DNA of 25,829 nucleotides from Armadillidium nasatum. Lineage: Eukaryota; Arthropoda; Malacostraca; Isopoda; Armadillidiidae. The notes under the pieces were generated by a model. That model saw only the letters and a list, made by a program, of their open reading frames with translations, ran no database searches and was not told the DNA's origin. The stretch covers positions 1-25,829 of the forward strand of contig SEYY01007173.1 of NCBI GenBank assembly GCA_009176605.1, given 5' to 3'. This document shows, piece by piece, positions 17,990-25,829 of the stretch; position 1 is the stretch's first letter, and each line of letters opens with the position of its first letter. The position numbers and the translations under genes were made by a program.

Positions 17990-18007
17990 GTCCCTGTTCG
18001 GGCGCCA
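17990..18007 (-). promoter_or_regulatory. Primer binding site for tRNA-Lys (Lys3 type)
   Basis: The minus strand reads TGGCGCCCGAACAGGGAC, the complement of the 3' end of tRNA-Lys(UUU), matching the site familiar from lentiviruses in all 18 bases. It lies 11 bases from the start of LTR-LTR identity at 18019. Confidence 0.95.
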
Positions 18008-18018
18008 ATTTTTGTGTA

Positions 18019-19488
18019 TGTAAGGGGAAGTCAGGGAATGTGGGGATCTGAATTATAGGCAGTGTCAATGTGTTGGTATGCAATGGCGCCCAAATTTCCC
18101 TCCAATCACCTAACCCCGATACAAATTAAAATTAGTACTTACACTTTGATGCGTGTAGAGGAATTTTCACTCCTTTGGCTATTCAATACCTTAAGCAAGA
18201 ACTTCGTCATCAATTCCAAGGTTTGAAAGGACCCGTTCAATGTGGCAGAGATTTGTCTAATTGATGTATTGCACCACATCGACAACTTCTACTTCGTTTT
18301 AATTTCAATTTGTCCAAACACACTTAATATCTTCAAACACAGGTAAGTGAGCACACCAATAATGATTTTATGCTTTATTACAAACTTTAATTAACCCACC
18401 CTATAATAAGTTCTATTAACTTGTAAAAATCTTTATTTTACATACATACTATAATTTATTCTAACAATAAAGGTGTATATAATGTGAAAAAAAAATTCGC
18501 CAGTTCTTAAGGAAATGACTGGACAATTTATGGAGTGAGTCCCAACTGAAAGAAGAACCGTCACCTGGAATGAAGTGGTTAGTAAGGTGTGTAAAGAGTT
18601 TTACCTAATACTTTAATAATCTTAACTTTTATAGTGTAAGGATCACTTTCAATCCTTTTTGCTTTGTAGGCTTTCTAATTTATTTCTACTTTAATGAGTA
18701 CGTCTGTATGATCACTGCTCATCAATGTTCTCCAATACTTTGATATACAAGTAAATGAGTAGGTGAAAAATCTTCAAAATGAAAACTCCCAAATAAAACC
18801 CTATATAAAAAACAAACATAACAAAATAAAAATTTTACACTTTTTATTATTATTATATAATTATTATATATATATTATTTCAATTATCCACATTATTTTA
18901 ATTTTCGCTTTACCTTATAAGTGGAGAATGTCTCCTAAAGGGTTATAAGAACGTTCGAGAATGTCTCCTAAAGGGTTATAAGAACCTTCTTTTTGTATGG
19001 AAGTCGTCCTATCACAAGTTTCACACTGTTAAATATATATATATATATAAATTTCAAGTTTACGATTTGTTTATTTTTAATTTCAAAACTTTTGTTTTTC
19101 ATATTTTATATTATAAGTATTTCATTTAATTATTTAATTACCTTGTGGTTATGAAAATTTAATTTTTCGTTTACTTCTTTATTTTTTCCTCCAGGTACTC
19201 CTTCTTATGTTATAACTCTCTTCAAATCTTAGTTTTAGTTTTATGTTTATAATTCCTTTATATATATCAAAAATACACTGATTTTATAATCTATAATACT
19301 TTTTTAATACTTGGAATTCTTTCATTAATTAATATTAACAATACAAACTTTTAGATTTGACTGAAAAAACAAAAAAAGTTTAGTATCCCTAACCTAACAA
19401 TAATAATTACAGGAAAAGTCTCTCTAATAATTCGATTTGACCAGTGGGATTGAGACTCTCTCAGTCCTCAATTCCACTAAGGTCAACA
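18019..19488 (-). repeat. 5' LTR of element B
   Basis: 1470 bp, matching 7226-8685 almost throughout, with scattered one- to few-base indels. The promoter for the genomic RNA should lie here; AATAAA on the minus strand falls at about 18374-18379. The 33-bp duplication is at 18924-18989. Identity with the 3' LTR copy continues 11 bases past the CA end, into polypurine-tract sequence. Confidence 0.9.
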
Positions 19489-19583
19489 CTCCCTTTATAA
19501 CTAGAACTGAGCAATTTCGATAAATCTTTCTGGCCTTTTAAAAAAATCTCTAACAACTGTAAATTTTTTTCCTTTATGCTCTG

Positions 19584-20673
19584 ATGGTTCTGTTGCTAAT
19601 TCCTGAAAAGGCTATCTTTGGTTCCTATTTTTTTAATTCAACCCTGGATGATTTCGTCAACCCTCCTCCTACTACTCCTCCTCTCAGATGTCCCATGCCT
19701 TTGCTTGTGATTACATTTGATCAGGTGCATGGGCTTCTGAAATCTATGAACGTTAGGAAAGCAAGCGGCCTGGATGGCATTCCTCCCCGAATTTTAAAGG
19801 AGTGTGCCTCTGAGCTAGCTCCATTTCTCGTTCAACTTTTCTCTCTATGCCTAAATACTAATACTTTTCCTCAAGTGTTGGAAGCTTGCAATAGTCCAAC
19901 CTATTCCGAAAAAAGGTAGCCGCTCTGATTCTTATAACAATCGCCCTATATCTCTCACTTGTATTCTGTTTAAGACCTTTGAAACCCTTCTCAACTCTCA
20001 TTACTTTTATCATCTGGAATCTCACTCTTTTCTTTCTGTCTTTCTGAACATCAGTATGGATTTCGGCGCTCTAGATCGTGGTCTACTGGTGATATACTTT
20101 CCTATATCACAGATCTATGGTTTTCTGCCCATTAGGGACCACGAGGAGACTTTTGTGATGGCGCTTGACATATCTAAGGCATTTGACCGTGTGTGCTATG
20201 CGTTACCGCTCTCCAAGCTCCCTTCCTTTAGATTTCCTCCTCTTTACTTACTTATGTCTAGCTTTCTTTCTGATCATTTCATTTCATCTGTTGTTGATGG
20301 CGCGACTTCTTTTTCCTTCTTTGGCAATAGTGGTGTTCCTCAGGCTCTGCCTTGTCCCCTACTCTATTCCTACTTTTCATTAATGATATTCTCAGTAGCT
20401 CATCTAACCTTATCCATTCATATGCCGATACTTGACTCTCCATCTTCTACTCATTTCAAATTTTCTCCCTCCTTTGCATCTGGAGTTGCTTCTCATTTTC
20501 ATCTTTCTGATTTCATTTTTGCAGATCTGGATAGAATTTCTCAGTGGGGTCGTCTCAACCTTGTGAAATTCAACTCTTTAAAAACACAACTTCTAGAAAT
20601 CTCCCTCTCAAAGACACCTCCTAACTTTTTTATTCCTTTCGATAGTTCTTCCATCTCTCCTGTTGACAATTAA
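19584..20673 (+). pseudogene. Non-LTR reverse transcriptase, degraded
   Basis: The first frame (19584-19919) has VRKASGLDGIPPRILKEC and the helix after it. A shifted stretch (19880-20055) carries a PKKG...YNNRPISLT segment. The third part (20056-20673) has the first catalytic Asp in ALDISKAFDRV, the GVPQ motif and a WGRLNLVKFN segment. The second catalytic motif is damaged: near 20421 the codons read Y-A-D followed by a stop instead of Y-A-D-D. At least three indels. No enzyme can be made from it. Confidence 0.8.
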
Positions 20674-20679
20674 ATATTC

Positions 20680-21300
20680 TTGGCCTTCACATAAACAAAA
20701 AAATATCTTGGAAACCTCACATCACATTGGTGTTGCTAGGGCAGCCTCAAAGAAGCTGGAAGTTCCGTTTAGGCTGTGATAATTTTTTTCTTCCCAGTTA
20801 CTCTAATTATGCAAGGGCTTCATCTTCCCTTGTATAGAGTGCTGTTCTCATATCTATGGTGGCTCAGGTTTCACTCGTCTATATTGGATAGGGTTGAGTA
20901 AAAGGCTAAAGGATTTATAAACTGTTCCGCAATTACAAATTCACTTGACCCTTTATCTATGCGACGTGACGTTGGTGCCATGTCTCATTTCTATAGATAC
21001 TACAGCGGCAAATGCTCGAGGAAACTGTCCACTCACATCCTTCCACCTTTACGTCGTTCTCGTAGCACAAGGGGTGCATTGTCATCACATAAATTTTGTG
21101 TAGATATAGGCAATTCCAGGCTTGTTCGCTGTGGTTCCTCCTCCTTTCCGGCCACCTCTGTTTTGTGGAATTCTCCCACCTTTTGTGTTTTCTGCGGAAT
21201 TTAATCTCCATACCTTTAAAGCCCATGTCTATGCTCACCTGTGAAATTTGCTTTATTTGGGTCTTGTGGGTTGTTTTATCTCTCCTATTCCTCTAGCACC
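20680..21300 (+). pseudogene. C-terminal region of the Jockey-like ORF2
   Basis: Continues the RT fragment. The frame from 20959 gives RRDVGAMSHFYRYYSGKC, LPPLRRSRSTRG and a FPATSVLWNS segment, which are the conserved end of arthropod Jockey-like ORF2 proteins. The 3' end is lost in the (TA)n tract starting at 21338, which may have replaced a tail or grown from it. Confidence 0.65.
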
Positions 21301-21334
21301 CCCTCCTTGAATAGAGCTCTGCCTGTAAACAGTG

Positions 21335-21456
<122 letters not shown>

Positions 21457-21462
21457 TTACAG

Positions 21463-21579
21463 ATGAGTTCATGGGAACATATTTTAGCTACACAAATAGC
21501 TGATGGTGTAGTTTATCCACTTTCAAAGTTTATTGGGTCAGATTTACAAGAAGTTGCCACACTTGGATCCTTGTATCAA
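21463..21579 (+). CDS. Host exon: BAR-domain protein, APPL-like (internal exon)
   Basis: A 39-codon exon with perfect borders: AAAATTACAG before it and CAA followed by GTAAGT after it, both in phase 0. The peptide ([19 protein letters not shown]) aligns without gaps to the region of the BAR domain of APPL-family endosomal adaptors where helix 2 begins, and the following exon at 25195 continues the alignment exactly. BAR domains bind and bend membranes as dimers. Related BAR proteins with PH domains (ACAP, oligophrenin, GRAF) are alternatives, but APPL fits best. Neighbouring exons lie outside the window or are hidden by repeats. Confidence 0.65.
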
Positions 21580-21656
21580 GTAAGTTTTATTTTTACCATT
21601 TATATTTATTTTTGTAAACTTACGTCAATCTTAAAAAATTTTCCATTGTCAGGATT

Positions 21657-21774
<118 letters not shown>

Positions 21775-21890
21775 CAGAATTGCAAGCAATGCATAGAAAG
21801 GCATACTTGAAAGTTACTAATAATTAACATTTATTGACATATTGGCAAAAACTATTGTTACTATTTATAGGTAACATTTATTGTTAATTT

Positions 21891-21921
21891 GACGTTTCGG
21901 GACAACTAGGCCCATTTTCAT
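21891..21921 (-). ncRNA. Hammerhead-ribozyme-like motif (degenerate)
   Basis: The minus strand shows a TGA-type core, then GGG and CCC that can pair as stem II, then GAAAC and GTC, the order of a hammerhead core. The upstream core reads ATGAAAA instead of CUGANGA, so it is probably inactive. Penelope-like elements are known to carry small hammerhead motifs in their terminal repeats, and this site lies 3' of the Penelope-like ORF, which supports the reading. Confidence 0.4.
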
Positions 21922-22125
21922 AATAATTAATCTGTGAACAGAAATAAATGAGAAATATAGTTATCAGTTATGAAGTAAATGTTAAATAAAATAAAATGAA
22001 AATAGTTATGAACATAATATAATAAAGCACATATATAATACACTGGAATATTAGACACAAACAGGAGTGAGTACAATGATACACTAAGTTGAAAGGTGGA
22101 TAATGAAATAATACATATGAGTATA

Positions 22126-23037
22126 TTATGATTTAGTTGGTTGGATGAGTGATGTAATAGGATGGAGTATGGATATGGAGTAGGGTTGGAGGGGAGGAGT
22201 CATGAGATGAGGAGAGGGATGGAGGAAAGAGTCATTAAGTTGGGGTTGGAGTTTTTTAATGTAAAGTGATTCAAGGATTTTTCGATCGGATTCAGAGGGT
22301 GCAGATTTTAAAATGGTAAAGTCGGAAAAACGGAAAGGGTGATTATATGTTTGTGTGTGTTCACGGATGGAGGAGTGTTCAGGTGCTGAGGAAGGGAAAT
22401 TAGTGCGGAAGGACGTACCCCTATGCTTGTGGACCCGTAGTTGAAGTTGTAGGCGCGTGTAACCTACGTAGCAGGAGCTGCATCCTGCGCACGTAAACTT
22501 ATATACTACCGAGGGTCGTAGCAAGTCAGGGAGGACGTCCTTGTATGAGAGGAGTGAGCCTATAGAAAATGAGTTTATTCCAATAAGGCGTGGATTAATT
22601 TGGGGAAAGAAACGTTGGAAAAGTAAATGGAGTTCTTTGTTGAGAGAAGGGGTTAGTGAGCCTAAGTATGGTGTTTTGAGGTGTATTAGTAGTTTAGGAA
22701 CTGTCGGTGTAGGTAATTGAGGTCGATAGATACTATAAATGAATTCATGGATAGTAGTGTTTATGAGGTGAGTGGGAAAGAAGAAAGTAAAAAATTCTTT
22801 TAGATATATGAGCTCAAGGTGAAAATACCACCAAGAGGAACAGATGTTATAGGCTCTATGTAAATATCCAATGATGGTTGTGTGCTTGAATGTGTAAGAG
22901 GTGGAGCTGAGGAAATTTAGGCCAAGGAGGGAAGTAGTTGGTTTTCGATATATTGATGTTGTGAAGCCATTAGAGGAGCGTGTTACCATGATGTCAAGAA
23001 AGGGGAAGGATCTGTTGTGTTCATCTTCTTGACCCTT
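22126..23037 (-). CDS. Penelope-like RT end plus GIY-YIG endonuclease (5' truncated)
   Basis: An open frame of about 300 codons. It starts in the RT thumb (FPFLDIMVTRSSNGF, then SIYRKP), characteristic of Penelope-like elements, followed by a linker helix region with LHRAYNICS. The endonuclease follows: VVYKF (161-165 counted from the Met at 22989), a CxxC pair (C167, C170), YVGYT (174-178), Arg185 and His189 in LRVHKHRG, and a Glu in KILESLYIKK near 240. This is the GIY-YIG nuclease that nicks target DNA. The RT fingers and palm are missing. The frame is open above the Met to about 23037, so the Met is internal. Confidence 0.85.
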   Translation of the reverse strand, partial: KGQEDEHNRSFPFLDIMVTRSSNGFTTSIYRKPTTSLLGLNFLSSTSYTFKHTTIIGYLHRAYNICSSWWYFHLELIYLKEFFTFFFPTHLINTTIHEFIYSIYRPQLPTPTVPKLLIHLKTPYLGSLTPSLNKELHLLFQRFFPQINPRLIGINSFSIGSLLSYKDVLPDLLRPSVVYKFTCAGCSSCYVGYTRLQLQLRVHKHRGTSFRTNFPSSAPEHSSIREHTQTYNHPFRFSDFTILKSAPSESDRKILESLYIKKLQPQLNDSFLHPSPHLMTPPLQPYSISILHPITSLIQPTKS

Positions 23038-23049
23038 AAAAAAAAACTA

Positions 23050-23640
23050 AATAATGGCGTCAACAAAAGTAACCTCGGAGAAGCCCTGGGGGGCGGCTTA
23101 GAAAAATAGCCCCTCATCCACCCCTTCCCCCATCATCACTTGGGAGTTGGTGGCCTCCGGTGATGGGGTTGGTGCCGCCAAGACTCTGCAGCTGGCTTGT
23201 CCTTATGCAAGGTCTATTTTTTCATTAATTTCTGCAACATTCGCAGTCTGCACTCCAATTTCCACTTTGTTGAACATCACCTCTCTTCTTCTAGACCTGA
23301 CCTCTTATTCTTGACCGAAACTCAGATGTTTGAGGGTTAAAACTCTATTCTGTTTCCTCCTACTGTCTATATCCTCAATTTTCAGCCAAAGGAGGTTGTT
23401 GTGCATACGTGCGCAACGATGTTGTTTGTTCTCGCGTCTCTAATTTGGAGTCTTCTGAATTTTCCACCTTATGGCTTAGGCTCTCTTGCCATTTCAATGT
23501 TCACCACTGCCAATGGCTTTCTTCTACCTCTCATGATACAGCTGGTGAACGTGCCCTCCAGTTTGCTATCCAAAAGGAGAGAGGTAGGAGAGAAAAGTCA
23601 AAACATTTGTTGGCTAAATATGCGCATAACTGGCACTGAA
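23050..23640 (+). pseudogene. Jockey-like 5' region and AP-endonuclease fragment
   Basis: A GC-richer leader (23050-23210) precedes an apurinic-endonuclease-like stretch: FCNIRSLHSNFHFVEHHL from 23230, LLFLTETQ with the catalytic Glu near 23310, a stop after MFEG, then in another frame YVRNDVVCS and LESSEFSTLWLRL (from about 23403). This is the first domain of a Jockey-like ORF2, which nicks the target before reverse transcription. It breaks off around 23560-23640. Its orientation is the same as the RT remnant at 19500-21320, and the family is similar. Confidence 0.65.
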
Positions 23641-24598
<958 letters not shown>

Positions 24599-24636
24599 GT
24601 TAAAGAACAGTGCTAAACGCTAAGTACGCACATTAA

Positions 24637-24890
24637 TATTTATTTAGTTTTTCTTTATCCCTATTTTTTTATACACTTGCTCACAGAAAATTTTTTTTAA
24701 ACTTATTATTTTATAATTTTAAAATTTTACCCTGAAAGAGGCGAGTCGAAATGACTCGCGAAAGCTAGGTTCTATATGCGGAGGATATTTTTGAGAAAAG
24801 TGAAATTTTAAAATTATAAAATAATAAGTTAAAAATTTTTTTTTTTTCTGTGAGCAAGTGTATAAAAAAATAGGGATAAAGAAAAACTAA

Positions 24891-24897
<7 letters not shown>
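24637..24897. mobile_element. Foldback / MITE-like palindrome
   Basis: Two arms of about 90 bases (24637-24729 and 24800-24897) are near-perfect inverted copies. Both contain the same CTTTATCCC and TTGCTCACAG pieces in opposite orientation. The arms start TTTAGTTTTTC and are flanked by TA-rich DNA, as for a non-autonomous DNA element with a TA target. The 70-base loop holds a perfect 7-bp hairpin (24741-24759, GCGAGTC/GACTCGC). No coding capacity. Confidence 0.7.
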
Positions 24898-25193
<296 letters not shown>

Positions 25194-25194
25194 G

Positions 25195-25317
25195 AGTTCC
25201 AGTAATGATCTAGATCGTGCTGTTGGACGGTATAGTCGCTGCAGAAGGAAAGATCCACAACTGGAAAGGCATGAAGCAACAGAAGAAGTTTATAATGCTA
25301 GAAAAAATTTCCACCTA
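25195..25317 (+). CDS. Host exon: BAR-domain protein, APPL-like (next exon)
   Basis: A 41-codon exon in phase 0 at both ends, preceded by AATAG and followed by GTAAGT. It begins [15 protein letters not shown] and continues through [12 protein letters not shown]. This matches the APPL-family BAR segment of the type ASND-x-D-x-AINRYSR..TEDVYTSRK, directly following the segment encoded by exon 21463-21579. Only this frame is open; starting two bases later gives an early stop, so the AG at 25193-25194 is the likely acceptor. It probably encodes part of the long coiled-coil helices of the crescent dimer. Confidence 0.65.
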
Positions 25318-25829
25318 GTAAGTTCTTCAGTTGTGATTTATCAAATTGTAAACAATTATTATTATTTTTTTTTTGTCTCTGATGGGCAAAGACCAGTGAC
25401 CTATCAAATTTCATCATTAGTTAAAGAAATTTCAAAAGCCAGGTCCAAAACAAAGACTGTCATACCCTGATACATAGCTTTTAATATTGTTCATGTCAGA
25501 GGAAGTAAGGGAAATTAGATAAATAGTGTATATTTCAAACTTAAACAGTAAAGTACATTTAAGATTATGCATAGCTGTTAAGTCTGGGGTCAGTGAGCTG
25601 GACAGAGATAGGATTAGATAGTTTGGAAAGATGTCGCATGAATTCTCCTTAGAGAACGAGGTACGCAACTGAAGAGTTTAAAAGAGTTGTGTTTGTTGTA
25701 ATATCGATAGGATAAGGAGTTACATAATTATTCAATAGAGGGAAAGAGATTGGAAAGAGTTAGTGAGAACAAGAGAGTTGATAAATAAAAGCCATAGACT
25801 ACACCTTTTCATGAAGAACTGTGAGAACC
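25318..25829 (+). other. Intron after the second host exon
   Basis: Starts with a consensus donor (GTAAGT). No exon, repeat family or RNA gene was recognised up to the window end; there is a short T run at about 25363-25374. Confidence 0.5.

Larger units (their letters stand above)
7226..19488 (-). mobile_element. Complete Ty3-type LTR retrotransposon B with OTU and SGNH domains
   Basis: A 12.3-kb element read on the minus strand. It is bounded by LTR copies at 18019-19488 (5') and 7226-8685 (3'). The order is LTR, tRNA-Lys PBS, gag, protease, RT, RNase H, OTU-like domain, integrase, acidic tail, SGNH-like ORF, polypurine tract, LTR. RT-RH before integrase is the Ty3 order. Both LTRs run TG..CA on the element strand. 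The LTRs are very similar but differ by many small, mostly single-base indels. Pol is interrupted by about ten frameshifts, so this copy is probably not autonomous unless some shifts are sequencing errors. No target-site duplication is visible. Confidence 0.9.
19500..21320 (+). mobile_element. Jockey-like non-LTR retrotransposon, 3' part (decayed)
   Basis: A plus-strand remnant covering the RT domain and C-terminal region, broken by several frameshifts and one damaged active site. Its style (KSGLDGIPP-type entry, ALDISKAFD, HRRDVG-type C-terminus ending before a (TA)n tract) matches the Jockey-like elements common in crustacean and other arthropod genomes. The endonuclease half is absent here; a related 5' fragment lies at 23212-23640. 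Confidence 0.75.
21840..23040 (-). mobile_element. Penelope-like element, 3' fragment
   Basis: Minus-strand remnant with the C-terminal end of RT, the GIY-YIG endonuclease and a 3' region holding a hammerhead-like motif. 5' truncated at about 23040, where the Jockey-like 5' fragment begins. Confidence 0.8.

Noticed and set aside
24731..24770. Hammerhead ribozyme in the loop of the foldback element
   Set aside because: CTGA and GAAA flank a good stem, but there are two extra bases in the core and no clear stem I; kept only as a hairpin.

Overview
The window is eukaryotic and very rich in transposable elements. Organism: the gene structure (exons with GT..AG introns), long (TA)n microsatellites, Jockey-like non-LTR elements, a Penelope-like element and Ty3-type LTR elements point to an arthropod, most likely a decapod crustacean. 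That assignment is an inference from the style of the repeats, not from a marker gene.

Layout. (1) 1-~2480, plus strand: 3' end of LTR element C, made of a partial SGNH/GDSL-hydrolase-like ORF, a basic tail, a polypurine tract and an LTR of about 1 kb. (2) ~2481-4683: AT-rich DNA with no gene recognised, holding a poly(A)-tailed fragment of unknown origin. (3) 4684-7225, minus strand: remnant of Ty3-type element A, with the last residues of an OTU-like domain, a nearly intact integrase and an acidic C-terminal extension of Pol. (4) 7226-19488, minus strand: a complete 12.3-kb Ty3-type element B with LTRs of about 1.46 kb, a perfect tRNA-Lys3-type primer site, gag with zinc knuckles, protease, RT, RNase H, an OTU-like cysteine-protease domain between RNase H and integrase, integrase, an acidic Pol tail, and an intact 480-codon SGNH-hydrolase-like ORF in the position where env would sit, preceded by a strong candidate 3' splice site. 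(5) 19500-21320, plus strand: decayed Jockey-like RT. (6) 21463-21579 and 25195-25317, plus strand: two in-phase exons of a host BAR-domain gene resembling APPL. Their 3.6-kb intron holds a Penelope-like GIY-YIG fragment (minus), a Jockey-like endonuclease fragment (plus), a foldback/MITE-like palindrome and (TA)n tracts. (7) 25318-25829: intron, nothing recognised.

How it fits together: the most notable system is the B/A/C retroelement lineage. Its members share an unusual Pol (RH-OTU-IN-acidic tail, seen in B and partly in A) and an SGNH-esterase-like accessory protein just upstream of the 3' polypurine tract (B and C). B's pol is broken by many small frameshifts, whereas gag and the SGNH ORF are open over long stretches. 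B is not a clean insertion: there is no visible target-site duplication, element A lies on one side and a non-LTR element on the other, and a piece of polypurine tract lies outside the 5' LTR.
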